Positions 16,591 to 26,153 of a stretch of DNA of 64,000 bases are shown here, one piece after another. This DNA comes from Scopulibacillus daqui (GTDB lineage Bacteria > Bacillota > Bacilli > Bacillales > Sporolactobacillaceae). The stretch is taken from positions 186,001-250,000 of the forward strand of contig NZ_JAFBER010000001.1 of assembly GCF_016908855.1 (NCBI RefSeq), in the 5' to 3' direction. Made by a program: the position numbers and the translations under genes. Position 1 is the first letter of the stretch. Each line of letters opens with the position of its first letter. The notes below the pieces were generated by a model. It was given only the letters and a program-made list of their open reading frames with translations. It searched no databases and was not told the DNA's origin.

Positions 16591-16760
16591 ATGAGGATTT
16601 CATTTTTTATATGTTGTGAAAGAAAAACAAAAGTTCGACGCTGGAAGCCCGCATGATGCTCTAAGTATTAGCGGAGCAAGCGGGCTTCGGCAAGGTAAGT
16701 GAAACACTCTGGATGACCAGGCAGTTGTCTGCGCCAATAGCCGAGGTTTCTTACGTTTAT
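16591..16760 (+). promoter_or_regulatory. Long structured fabH mRNA leader with alternative pairings
   Basis: About 240 nt separate the predicted start of transcription from fabH. Hairpin A is GAAGCCCGC (16644-16652) with GCGGGCTTC (16680-16688), with GCTC/GAGC inside. Element B is GTAAG-tg-AAAC (16695-16705) with GTTTCTTAC (16746-16754), enclosing hairpins CTGG-atga-CCAG and GCAG-ttgt-CTGC. CTTCGGC (16685-16691) can instead pair with GCCGAGG (16740-16746), which disrupts both A and B. An upstream frame of 21 codons (16591-16656) without a good ribosome site ends within the left arm of A. No riboswitch class known to me fits. Confidence 0.55.
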
Positions 16761-16793
16761 CAAATTTAATGAATTTGAAAGGGGTCATCGGAA

Positions 16794-17729
16794 ATGGCTG
16801 CTGGAGTTTTAGGAATTGGAAAATATGTTCCAGAACGTGTGTTGACTAATTTTGATTTGGAAAAAATAGTGGATACATCTGATGAATGGATCAGAACAAG
16901 AACCGGAATACAAGAAAGACGCATTGCGGATGATCATACAAATACTTCAGATATGGCCTATTACGCTGCTAAAAATGCGATTGAAGATGCAGGGCTCAAA
17001 CCAGAAGATATTGACATGATTTTGGTGGCGACGGTTACACCTGACCGCCCTTTTCCTTCGGTAGCCTGCATGATACAAGACAGACTTGGATGCAGAAATG
17101 TACCGTCAATGGATCTTAGCGCTGCATGCGCGGGCTTTATGTATGGTATGATTACAGCAAAGCAATTTATTGACACTGAAAGCTGTAAGCATGTGCTTAT
17201 TGTCGGTGTCGAAAAGCTTTCAAAGATTACCAACTGGGAAGACAGAAGCACGGCAGTTTTATTTGGCGATGCAGCGGCAGCGGTTGTCATGGGACCGGTT
17301 TCTGACGGCAAAGGCATTTTGTCATATGAACTTGGTTCAGACGGTGTCGGAGGCAAACATTTGTATCAGGAAGGTCCATTCCTTATAATGAATGGACGGG
17401 AAGTCTTCAAATTTGCGGTTCGCCAAATGGGAGAATCTGCAGTTAATGTGGTTGAAAAAGCTAATTTAACAAAGGACGATATTGATTATCTAATCCCCCA
17501 TCAAGCTAATATTCGCATTATGGAAGCCTCAAGACAGCGCTTGGATATACCGGAAGAAAAAATGATCAAAACAGTTCATAAATACGGGAATACTTCTTCT
17601 TCTTCCATACCATTGGCATTGGCAGATGCATTAGAAGGCGGCAAAATAAAGGATGGAGATATTCTTGTGCTTGTCGGTTTTGGCGGAGGCTTAACATGGG
17701 GAGCATTGGCGCTTCGATGGGGTAAATAG
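16794..17729 (+). CDS. fabH: 3-oxoacyl-ACP synthase III FabH
   Basis: Condenses acyl-CoA with malonyl-ACP to start fatty acid synthesis. 311 aa, full length. Cys-His-Asn triad: Cys112 in [12 protein letters not shown], His in [10 protein letters not shown], and Asn in [27 protein letters not shown] is near the C-terminus. ATG 16794 follows GAAAGGGG. First gene of fabH-fabF under a FapR-covered promoter, as for fabHA-fabF of B. subtilis. Confidence 0.97.
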   Translation: MAAGVLGIGKYVPERVLTNFDLEKIVDTSDEWIRTRTGIQERRIADDHTNTSDMAYYAAKNAIEDAGLKPEDIDMILVATVTPDRPFPSVACMIQDRLGCRNVPSMDLSAACAGFMYGMITAKQFIDTESCKHVLIVGVEKLSKITNWEDRSTAVLFGDAAAAVVMGPVSDGKGILSYELGSDGVGGKHLYQEGPFLIMNGREVFKFAVRQMGESAVNVVEKANLTKDDIDYLIPHQANIRIMEASRQRLDIPEEKMIKTVHKYGNTSSSSIPLALADALEGGKIKDGDILVLVGFGGGLTWGALALRWGK

Positions 17730-17750
17730 TTAAAGGAGAGTTGGAATGTC

Positions 17751-18989
17751 ATGAAAAGACGAGTTGTCGTAACTGGATTAGGAGCAGTAACGCCCCTTGG
17801 TAACGATGTGGCGACAACATGGGAAAATGTTGTCGCAGGTAAGTCTGGGATTGATGCATTGACAAGAATTAATCCGGATGATTTTAATACAAAAGTAGCC
17901 GGAGAGCTTAAAGGCTTCGATCCGCTTGATTACTTAGATAAAAAAGACGTGCGCAAAATGGATCGATTTGTACACTATGCTATAGCTGCAGCTACAATGG
18001 CAGTAGCTGATGCCGATTTAACCATTACTGATGCGATTGCACCGCGCGTGGGTGTATGGATCGGATCAGGCATCGGCGGCATGGAAACCTTCGAAAGTCA
18101 AACACAAATCGCTATGAATAAAGGTTACCGCCGCGTCAGCCCGTTTTTCGTGCCAATGATGATTCCGAATATGGCGTCCGGTCAAGTGTCTATTCATTTA
18201 GGCGCTAAAGGCGTCAGTTCTTGTTCGGTGACAGCCTGTGCAACAGGTACGAATTGTATTGGCGATGCTTACAGGGCCATCGAGCGCGGCGACAACGACA
18301 TCATTATTACTGGCGGAACAGAGGCTCCGCTGGTGAATATGGCGTTTGCGGGATTTGGTTCAATGAAAGCTCTGTCTACGAACCCTGATCCGAAAACAGC
18401 CAGCCGTCCATTTGATAAAAACCGTGATGGTTTTGTTATGGGCGAAGGAGCCGGTGTATTAGTCCTTGAATCGCTTGAATCAGCGATTAACCGCGGTGCC
18501 CACATCTATGCTGAGATTGTCGGTTATGCGACTACAAGCGACGCTTATCATATTACTGCCGTTGAACCAGGCGCAGCAGGTGCAGTTCGTGCGATGAGAC
18601 AAGCGCTTGACGATGCTGAATTGAAGCCGGAAGATGTTCAATATATTAATGCTCATGGGACAAGCACTGAATTAAATGATAAAAATGAAACAATGGCTGT
18701 AAAAACAGCTTTCGGTGATCATGCCTTTAAATTGGCTATGAGCTCTACGAAATCTATGACCGGCCACTTGCTTGGTGCAGCCGGAGGCGTTGAATCAATC
18801 ATAAGCATTAAAGCCATTGAAGATGGCATTATTCCACCTACAATCAATTACGAAACACCTGATGAAGAATGTGATCTTGACTATGTGCCAAACGAATCCC
18901 GCCATCAGCCGGTGCGCGTTGCAATGACAAACTCCCTGGGATTCGGCGGCCATAATGCCATCCTGATCTTCAAAAAATATGAAGAATAA
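17751..18989 (+). CDS. fabF: 3-oxoacyl-ACP synthase II FabF
   Basis: Elongating condensing enzyme of type II fatty acid synthesis, 412 aa. Catalytic Cys163 in [11 protein letters not shown], His in [11 protein letters not shown], Lys/His in [17 protein letters not shown], and a C-terminal [17 protein letters not shown] 17751 follows AAAGGAGAG. Starts 21 nt after fabH and is terminated at 18998. Confidence 0.97.
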   Translation: MKRRVVVTGLGAVTPLGNDVATTWENVVAGKSGIDALTRINPDDFNTKVAGELKGFDPLDYLDKKDVRKMDRFVHYAIAAATMAVADADLTITDAIAPRVGVWIGSGIGGMETFESQTQIAMNKGYRRVSPFFVPMMIPNMASGQVSIHLGAKGVSSCSVTACATGTNCIGDAYRAIERGDNDIIITGGTEAPLVNMAFAGFGSMKALSTNPDPKTASRPFDKNRDGFVMGEGAGVLVLESLESAINRGAHIYAEIVGYATTSDAYHITAVEPGAAGAVRAMRQALDDAELKPEDVQYINAHGTSTELNDKNETMAVKTAFGDHAFKLAMSSTKSMTGHLLGAAGGVESIISIKAIEDGIIPPTINYETPDEECDLDYVPNESRHQPVRVAMTNSLGFGGHNAILIFKKYEE

Positions 18990-18997
18990 TAACGGCG

Positions 18998-19023
18998 AAA
19001 CCCCCTTTAATGGGGGTTTTTTT
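18998..19023 (+). terminator. Terminator after fabF
   Basis: AAACCCCC tttaat GGGGGTTT with a continuing T run. Confidence 0.87.
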
Positions 19024-19170
19024 GACTTTTGAAGAGTCAAGCCCTGTGTCCCTGTGCATAAGATGGTTTATTGGCATATTTAAAGAAGCACTCTCATATT
19101 TTTTATAATAGACAAGCTCAGACAAGCTGACGGCTAAGGAGGGACACCAATCACAGGGGAGCGCGGAATC

Positions 19171-19377
19171 ATGCTGTTTAGATTTTTTATTTTTTTAGTA
19201 GGATTTGGACTAGCTGTTGCCGGGGGTATCAGCATCATTGCATATCTGAATATTATGACTACCGGACATGGCTTTGCTGAATATATTTTCTTTATGTCGC
19301 AACGGATAGAAACTTATCTTTTTTTCACTGGCGTCTTCATTATTTGGCTAAGCATCTATTTTCCGCTCCAAAAGTAA
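19171..19377 (+). CDS. Small two-segment membrane protein, 68 aa
   Basis: Two hydrophobic segments (residues 3-28 and 45-63) separated by a short polar loop with HGFAEYIFFMSQRIE. ATG 19171 has AGGGGAG nine nt upstream. A second, unused-looking AAGGAGGG lies at 19136. I do not recognise the family; similar small membrane genes occur near fabF/yjbA in other Bacillales. Confidence 0.65.
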   Translation: MLFRFFIFLVGFGLAVAGGISIIAYLNIMTTGHGFAEYIFFMSQRIETYLFFTGVFIIWLSIYFPLQK

Positions 19378-19481
19378 AATGTTCCCTGATTATAAAAAGT
19401 ATTGTCTTCATGGAATAATTTCACTCACCGCTGACCATACTGTTTTCTAGAACATAGTAAAAAAAGTGAGGGACGAACAGC

Positions 19482-20234
19482 ATGGAACTGATTGGAGATG
19501 TATGGGTCAATTGGTTTGAAGGTGAAGAAAATGGTTATAACGTTTGTGAATTTCATGAATGGCGCAAACACGATTTTATCGAATTGCTTGATCAAGTCCC
19601 ATTATTGAAAATTGAGACATCATTATTCTTATATATTGAAAATGATTTGCGGGACTTGCCCTCTCAGCTCATGGAAGACGTTAGGAATCAAAGCTACATA
19701 AGAAAAAATAATCAGCGCGAAGTCATTGAATATTGTTTTATTGCTACAGACGGAGAAAGGCATATTGTTGTTGACACGCTAGGATATAACGTTCCAATCC
19801 GCAAAAGCAGAATGATTCCGAGACAAGAACAGCTCATTCTCGATAAAGCGGAGAAGATGGAAACGACTATTTATGAACTGCCGGCTAAGGAAAAGAATCG
19901 GGTGAAAGAATATCACATTATGTCGCCGCACCCGGATTGGATGACCGGATTAACCAGAAAGGAAAGACAACTGAAACAGCTTTTATTCATGGCATTAGAT
20001 CACTTGCAAACTTCCGGCAGTTTAGAGGAGATGCGGTATTGGTATACGGAATGGTTCCCGAAACAATATCAAGAAAGCAAAAAGCTGACTTTTAATGAAG
20101 CGTGGGAACGACTTTTTAACGAAGTCAAAATCGGCTGGTCGAAAAAACATTATGATGTATGCGAGCGGATGATTAAAGGACAAGCATATTTTGAGAAACT
20201 TTGGGAACTTGAACATGGCACAAAAGTAAATTAG
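19482..20234 (+). CDS. yjbA: YjbA-family protein (DUF3603)
   Basis: 250-aa cytosolic protein of the YjbA family, conserved between the fab genes and trpS in Bacillus. Starts [29 protein letters not shown], has an acidic-aromatic body with [29 protein letters not shown], and a tail rich in Trp and Tyr ([13 protein letters not shown]). ATG 19482 follows GTGAGGGA. Biochemical role unknown. Convergent with trpS. Confidence 0.88.
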   Translation: MELIGDVWVNWFEGEENGYNVCEFHEWRKHDFIELLDQVPLLKIETSLFLYIENDLRDLPSQLMEDVRNQSYIRKNNQREVIEYCFIATDGERHIVVDTLGYNVPIRKSRMIPRQEQLILDKAEKMETTIYELPAKEKNRVKEYHIMSPHPDWMTGLTRKERQLKQLLFMALDHLQTSGSLEEMRYWYTEWFPKQYQESKKLTFNEAWERLFNEVKIGWSKKHYDVCERMIKGQAYFEKLWELEHGTKVN

Positions 20235-20237
20235 ACG

Positions 20238-20266
20238 GCAGCACAGGCAATGCTTGTGCTGCTGTT
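20238..20266. terminator. Probable terminator after yjbA
   Basis: GCAGCACA..TGTGCTGC (8 bp, 9-nt loop) followed by only a broken T run (TGTTTATT). Confidence 0.45.
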
Positions 20267-20438
20267 TATTGATGCACTGCAAATTGACTCAAGTATACAA
20301 AGCTCACCTGCTTAGCGTATCATGACAGCATTTTAAAAAGGAGATATAAATGTTTTTTATTTAAAAAAGCCAAAAAAGAAAAGTACAAGCTCAGCGCCTG
20401 TACTTTTTGCACATTAGCAGATCTTTGGGCCGGACCTC

Positions 20439-21461
<1,023 letters not shown>

Positions 21462-21470
21462 TCAAAAAAC

Positions 21471-21722
21471 AAAAAAAGGCTCACTCGTCGTAAGGGACGA
21501 ATGAACCGCGGTGCCACCCTAATAATTTCCATAGCCATAGAAATCACTTAGCCCGAATTAAATTCGGTTCCATTGTAACGCATGGATACGCCAATTCCTA
21601 CTGCTCGTTCAGATTGGTGCTCGAAAGCCCATTCCACAGCTTTCCGTTATCTGCTTCCCACCGCCGCAGACTCTCTTGAAACTTAACAGCTGTGTACTCT
21701 TCTTTCTCATCGCAAATGACTA
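21471..21722 (-). promoter_or_regulatory. T-box riboswitch (tRNA-Trp) upstream of trpS
   Basis: The minus strand carries the canonical T-box AGGGTGGCACCGCGG (21506-21520). It overlaps a terminator whose stem TCATTCGTC..GACGAGTGA ends in a seven-T run (21471-21480). The upstream Stem I region shows GAAGAGTACA and a long hairpin; UGG triplets in the Stem I internal region are candidate specifier codons for Trp. Uncharged tRNA-Trp should pair with specifier and T-box and allow read-through. Confidence 0.93.
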
Positions 21723-21738
21723 TTGATTTTGTTCATTT

Positions 21739-21767
21739 AGTATATATAAAGAAAAACAAAAATGCAA
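21739..21767 (-). promoter_or_regulatory. trpS promoter
   Basis: -35 TTGCAT (21767-21762), 17-bp spacer, -10 TATACT (21744-21739) on the minus strand, immediately before the T-box leader. Confidence 0.7.
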
Positions 21768-21770
21768 ATA

Positions 21771-22157
21771 TCAAATGACCGTATAGGATAACAACATAGA
21801 AACAATGAAAAATGCCATGCCTGTTAGAATAAAAGGATAACTCATCGGCCACTTGGCATGCGGGTGAATCCGCACATCCTCCTCCTCATCATCCAGGCCT
21901 AACTTCGCTGCTCTTCTCTTTCTTGAAGCGCGCTTAAATAATTTAAATCCCAAAATGAACCCGTCAAAGAATCCGCCCTGAATGATCCAGACAATAAGGC
22001 CGACAATTAATAAAGCAAGGCTTGATAAAGCAAGCGCATTAGCAAATGACAGCAGGTTGAATTGATGATAGCGAATGACCATGAAAAGAACCGTTAATAA
22101 CAACTCTATAACAAAAGCAATGGCATAATGCTTGATTCCGCTTTCTTTTGTAGTCAT
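21771..22157 (-). CDS. DUF3899-family membrane protein
   Basis: 128 aa with three membrane segments (about residues 10-28, 38-62 and 103-125) and a cytosolic loop FKRASRKRRAAKLGLDDEEEDVR between the second and third. The pattern GGFFDGFILGFKLFKR is typical of DUF3899 proteins found near trpS/opp in Bacillus. ATG 22157 follows GGAGGGAAG. Function unknown. Ends just upstream of the trpS promoter. Confidence 0.8.
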   Translation of the reverse strand: MTTKESGIKHYAIAFVIELLLTVLFMVIRYHQFNLLSFANALALSSLALLIVGLIVWIIQGGFFDGFILGFKLFKRASRKRRAAKLGLDDEEEDVRIHPHAKWPMSYPFILTGMAFFIVSMLLSYTVI

Positions 22158-22323
22158 GTCTGCTTCCCTCCAAAACTATCATACCATATTCTTTGATATA
22201 TGCCTTTATCTTTCAGTAAATGCAAACGTATAAAAATATTTGGCCAAGAAGGAAATCGCAAAGACATGTCGAAAAATTATTAAAGTTACAATATTTAGAT
22301 TTTTTTAAGGGAGGTTGGTGATT

Positions 22324-24012
22324 ATGAAAGGAAAAAAGACAAAATGGCCATTAGCGTTATCATTCATTTTAGTGTTAAGTTTGTTTCTAAGCGCGTGCTC
22401 CAGCGGCAGTAAAGATACAAGCGGAACGAATGCGGGAGGCGATGGGCAGCTTAGCGGCAGACAAGTGCTTAACCTGACGACTGAGCAAGATATTCCTTCG
22501 CTTAACTGGACGCAGGCATCTGATACCACTTCATTAACTGTTTTAAGTATGGTTGGCTCAGGTCTTATGCGAATGGATCAGGAATTGAAGCCAAAGCCGG
22601 ATATGGCCGCTGCGATGCCAAAAGTCAGCAATGATAAAAAAGTCTATACATTCAAAATTCGAAGTGATGCCAAATGGTCTGACGGTTCGCCTGTAACTGC
22701 TAATGACTTTGTCTATGCTTGGCGGAAAATGAATGATCCGAAAACAGCGGCGCAATACGGTTATATCTTTCCAGCCGCCAATATTAAAAACGCCGCAAAA
22801 ATTCAGGACCCAAAAGATCCGTTGTTCGGCAAAGTAGATCAGCTAGGCGTTAAAGCGCTTGACGATAAAACGCTGCAAGTGACATTGGACAAACCAACAC
22901 CTTACTTCTTAAGTCTTACTGCATTTTTCGCTTTCTTCCCGGCAAAAAAAGACTTTGTTGAAAAGCAGGGAAAGAAATACGGACAAGAGGTCAATAACAT
23001 TCTGTATAACGGCCCATATGTGCTATCGGGCTGGCAGCACGGCGCAGGCTGGACATATAAGAAAAATAATAAGTATTGGAACGCCAAAAATATTCATATC
23101 CAGCAAGTCAACTATAAAGTCATTAAAGACGGTGCAACAGCGGTAAATATGTATAAAACAGGGAAATTAGACTCTGCAACCATTACATCTGAGTTTGTCA
23201 ACCCATTTAAGGGCAAGAAAGATCTGCAAACTGTATTGCAGGCACCGGTGAATTTCTTGCGGCTTAACGAAGAAAAAGTACCGGAATTTAAAAACAAAAA
23301 TCTGCGCAAAGCCATCTATATGTCAATTGACCGCGAAAGCATGGCGAAAGAATTGCTTAATGACGGCTCATTGCCTGCGGCTTATATCGTGCCTAAAGAC
23401 TTTACAAAAGGACCGAACGGCAAAGATTTCAGAAGCGAAAAGCCGGACGGCTACCCAATCGGCAGCAAACAAGATGCGAAGAAGTATTGGGAAAAAGCTA
23501 AGAAAGAATTAGGCATTAAAACGCTTAAACTTGACCTGATGAGCCAGGACTCTGATAATTCTACGAAATATAACGAATATATTGCGAATCAAATTGAGAA
23601 AAATCTCCCGGGGATCACAGTCACAGTCTCCAAACAGCCAAAAGGAAATTTCTTGAATAAGGAAAAGTCAGGAGACTATCAAATGTCAAGCAATAACTGG
23701 GTACCGGACTATCAAGACCCTATGACTTTCTTAGACATGTGGACAAAGGGCAACCCATCCAACAGGGAAGGATTCTATGATCCGAAGTACGATAAATTGA
23801 TCAAGGAAGCAGAAAATCTAGGCGGCCAGCCTGAAAAACGCTGGGAAAAGCTCCATGAAGCAGAAAAGGTGCTGCTGGAAGATGATGCAGCCATTGTCCC
23901 TTTATATCAAGCAGGCAATGCCATCCTGACCAAACCATATGTCAAAGGTTTGCTTCATCCTAACTTCGGACTTGACGTCGACTGGACACACGCTGAGGTA
24001 TTAAAACATTAA
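22324..24012 (+). CDS. oppA: Oligopeptide ABC transporter substrate-binding lipoprotein, paralogue 1
   Basis: Peptide-binding lipoprotein of SBP family 5, anchored outside the membrane, which delivers oligopeptides to OppBCDF. 562 aa. ATG 22324 lies nine nt after AAGGGAGG, with a lipobox LSAC near residue 23. Family signatures are WSDGSPVTANDFVYAWRKMNDP near residue 115, NGPYVLSGWQHG, the NNWVPDYQDPMTFLDMW ligand region, and a C-terminal LDVDWTHAEVLKH shared with its neighbours. First of five tandem paralogues. It differs most from the others around residues 195-205 (AFFAFFP) and has no CodY-like box upstream. Confidence 0.94.
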   Translation: MKGKKTKWPLALSFILVLSLFLSACSSGSKDTSGTNAGGDGQLSGRQVLNLTTEQDIPSLNWTQASDTTSLTVLSMVGSGLMRMDQELKPKPDMAAAMPKVSNDKKVYTFKIRSDAKWSDGSPVTANDFVYAWRKMNDPKTAAQYGYIFPAANIKNAAKIQDPKDPLFGKVDQLGVKALDDKTLQVTLDKPTPYFLSLTAFFAFFPAKKDFVEKQGKKYGQEVNNILYNGPYVLSGWQHGAGWTYKKNNKYWNAKNIHIQQVNYKVIKDGATAVNMYKTGKLDSATITSEFVNPFKGKKDLQTVLQAPVNFLRLNEEKVPEFKNKNLRKAIYMSIDRESMAKELLNDGSLPAAYIVPKDFTKGPNGKDFRSEKPDGYPIGSKQDAKKYWEKAKKELGIKTLKLDLMSQDSDNSTKYNEYIANQIEKNLPGITVTVSKQPKGNFLNKEKSGDYQMSSNNWVPDYQDPMTFLDMWTKGNPSNREGFYDPKYDKLIKEAENLGGQPEKRWEKLHEAEKVLLEDDAAIVPLYQAGNAILTKPYVKGLLHPNFGLDVDWTHAEVLKH

Positions 24013-24018
24013 AATGCG

Positions 24019-24068
24019 AAAAAGAGCTGTGCTGATCATCTTAAGGATGAGCGGCGCTCGCTCTTTTA
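24019..24068 (+). terminator. Terminator after oppA paralogue 1
   Basis: AAAAGAGC..GCTCTTTT with inner GATCATC/GGATGA pairing. Confidence 0.75.
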
Positions 24069-24139
24069 TTATGACTTTGCTTTTTTAAAATACGGAAATG
24101 CCGCATGATTGTTTAACGGCAAGTAAGGCACAGGCTGTG

Positions 24140-24154
24140 TATTTTCAGAAAGTT
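24140..24154 (+). promoter_or_regulatory. CodY-like box upstream of oppA paralogue 2
   Basis: TATTTTCAGAAAGTT has two mismatches to the CodY consensus AATTTTCWGAAAATT; it lies 55 nt before the start codon. Confidence 0.6.
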
Positions 24155-24208
24155 CTTCGAATCATTGGCCGCCTTCATTAAACTTACATTGATTGGGAGG
24201 TTGTATAA

Positions 24209-25897
24209 ATGAAAAGAAAAGCTAAATGGTCTCTTATTCTTTCGCTCATCTTAATCCTCAGTTTGGTTTTGACAGCTTGTTCAAGCAGCAGTAATACGAG
24301 CGGTGAAGCCAGTCAAGGACAAGGCAAAGAAGAATTGGCGAAAGATCAAGTGCTTAACTTAACAGAACCGCAAGATATTCCTTCATTAAATTGGACACAA
24401 ATTACCGATACAGTATCATCTACAGCCATCGGTATGGTCAATTCAGGATTAATGCGCTTTGATCAGAACATGAAGCCAAAGCCGGATATGGCGGACGGCA
24501 TGCCTAAAATCAGCAAAGATAAAAAGGTCTACACTTTCAAAATCCGGAAAGACGCCAAATGGTCAGACGGTTCGCCGGTTACAGCAAATGACTTCGTATT
24601 TGCATGGCGCAAGATGGTAGATCCGAAAACCGCCTCGCAGTATGCATTTATCTTTGCATCAGCCAATATTAAAAACGCAGGCAAGATTGAAGATAAGAAA
24701 AGCCCATTATTTGGGAAAACGAATCAGTTAGGCGTTAAAGCGCTTGACGATAAGACGCTTCAGGTAACGCTTGAAAAACCGACGCCGTATTTCTTAAGTA
24801 TGCTTCCGAGCGCCTCTTTTTTGCCGGCGAAAAAAACATTTGTCGAAAAACAAGGGAAGAATCTTGGACAAGAACCGCAAAATTTATTATTTAACGGACC
24901 TTATATTTTAACGAAATGGAATCATGGTTCTGGATGGTCATTTGAAAAAAATAATAAATATTGGAACGCTAAAAACATTCATATTAAAAAAGTGAATGTA
25001 CAAGTGATCAAACAAGTATCGACAGCCGTTAACATGTACAATACAGGCAAACTGGATTCAACGACGGTTAATTCCGATTTTGTTGATCAATTTAAAGGCA
25101 AGCCGGACTATCATACAACGCTTGTGGCCATTACCTATTTCTTAAGGCTGAATCAAGAGAAGGTGCCGGCGTTTAAGAATGAAAAGGTTCGCAAAGCGAT
25201 TTATGGATCTATTGATCGTGATACGATGGCGAAAGATTTGTTGAAAAACGGATCTGCTGGCATAAAGTATCTTGTGCCGAAGAATTTTGCTAAAGGACCT
25301 GAAGACAAAGATTTTAGAAGTTCAGCGCCTTCTGGCTATGATGCCGCAAATAAACAGCAGGCAAGAAAACTTTGGGATGAGGCCAAGAAAGAACTAGGCA
25401 TTAAGTCTCTAAAATTAGAATTAATGACACAGGATGCAGATAGTGCAGTTAAAATGAATGAATATGTAGCTAATCAGCTGGAAAAGAATCTGCCCGGCAT
25501 GAAGGTTACAATTAACAAACAGCCTTTTGGCAATTTCTTAAAGCTTGAGTCCAGCGGGAATTATCAAATGGAAAATGGCGGATGGTCGCCTGATTACTTA
25601 GATCCGATAACGTTCTTAGATATGTGGACCACAAAGAGCGACATGAATAGAATGAATTATTCTGATCCGAAATATGACAAATTAATTGAAGAGGTGAATC
25701 AATTAGGTGCTGATCCGCAGAAACGCTGGGAGAAAATGCAGGAAGCTGAAAAGCTGCTGTTAGATAAAGATGCAGCCATTGTTCCGCTCTATCAAAGAGC
25801 TAATGCTTATGTGACCAAACCATATGTAAAAGGATTGATTTACCCGCCATTCGGTTTTGATATGGACTGGACGCATGCTAAGGTTTTAAAACACTAA
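24209..25897 (+). CDS. oppA: Oligopeptide-binding lipoprotein, paralogue 2
   Basis: 562-aa SBP family 5 lipoprotein with lipobox LTAC and a Ser-rich linker after the Cys. ATG 24209 follows GGGAGG. Shows WSDGSPVTANDFVFAWRKMVDP, NGPYILTKWNHGSGW and GGWSPDYLDPITFLDMW. Most similar to paralogue 3: nucleotides 24481-24679 match it with only five, apparently synonymous, differences. Own terminator downstream. The ligand loop MLPSASFLPAKK differs from the neighbours, suggesting different peptide preference. Confidence 0.94.
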   Translation: MKRKAKWSLILSLILILSLVLTACSSSSNTSGEASQGQGKEELAKDQVLNLTEPQDIPSLNWTQITDTVSSTAIGMVNSGLMRFDQNMKPKPDMADGMPKISKDKKVYTFKIRKDAKWSDGSPVTANDFVFAWRKMVDPKTASQYAFIFASANIKNAGKIEDKKSPLFGKTNQLGVKALDDKTLQVTLEKPTPYFLSMLPSASFLPAKKTFVEKQGKNLGQEPQNLLFNGPYILTKWNHGSGWSFEKNNKYWNAKNIHIKKVNVQVIKQVSTAVNMYNTGKLDSTTVNSDFVDQFKGKPDYHTTLVAITYFLRLNQEKVPAFKNEKVRKAIYGSIDRDTMAKDLLKNGSAGIKYLVPKNFAKGPEDKDFRSSAPSGYDAANKQQARKLWDEAKKELGIKSLKLELMTQDADSAVKMNEYVANQLEKNLPGMKVTINKQPFGNFLKLESSGNYQMENGGWSPDYLDPITFLDMWTTKSDMNRMNYSDPKYDKLIEEVNQLGADPQKRWEKMQEAEKLLLDKDAAIVPLYQRANAYVTKPYVKGLIYPPFGFDMDWTHAKVLKH

Positions 25898-25903
25898 TAA
25901 AAC

Positions 25904-25964
25904 AATAAGCCGCCGTTTTTCAATCCCCTGCAAAAAGGGACTTGAGCCGCGCGGCTTATTTTAT
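25904..25964 (+). terminator. Terminator after oppA paralogue 2
   Basis: AATAAGCCGC..GCGGCTTATT stem with a large loop, then TTATG. Confidence 0.68.
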
Positions 25965-26020
25965 GGACAATAGATAAAACGGATGCCATAAATAGTCAGA
26001 AGAGGAACCTAAAATTTTTA

Positions 26021-26050
26021 TTGACAAAATAGGGTGAAGAGTGTGAAAAT
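26021..26050 (+). promoter_or_regulatory. Promoter of oppA paralogue 3
   Basis: Consensus -35 TTGACA (26021-26026), 18-bp spacer, weak -10 GAAAAT preceded by TGT (extended -10). Confidence 0.5.
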
Positions 26051-26094
26051 AAATGAGGACTTGCATCATATATATGTGTCAATGGTGTTTTTTT

Positions 26095-26109
26095 TCATAT
26101 CAGAAAATT
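26095..26109 (+). promoter_or_regulatory. CodY-like box upstream of oppA paralogue 3
   Basis: TCATATCAGAAAATT: right half perfect, left half with four mismatches to the consensus; 44 nt before the start codon. Confidence 0.5.
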
Positions 26110-26153
26110 TAAAACATCATTTGACCATCTAAAAAAGGGGGCATTAAACACAG

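Noticed and set aside
16620-16760. Known riboswitch class in the fabH leader (T-box, SAM, TPP, c-di-GMP, THF and others considered)
   Set aside because: None of their core motifs is present; kept as an unclassified leader.
22202-22323. CodY-like box upstream of oppA paralogue 1
   Set aside because: Best match has about five mismatches; not comparable with the boxes of paralogues 2-5.
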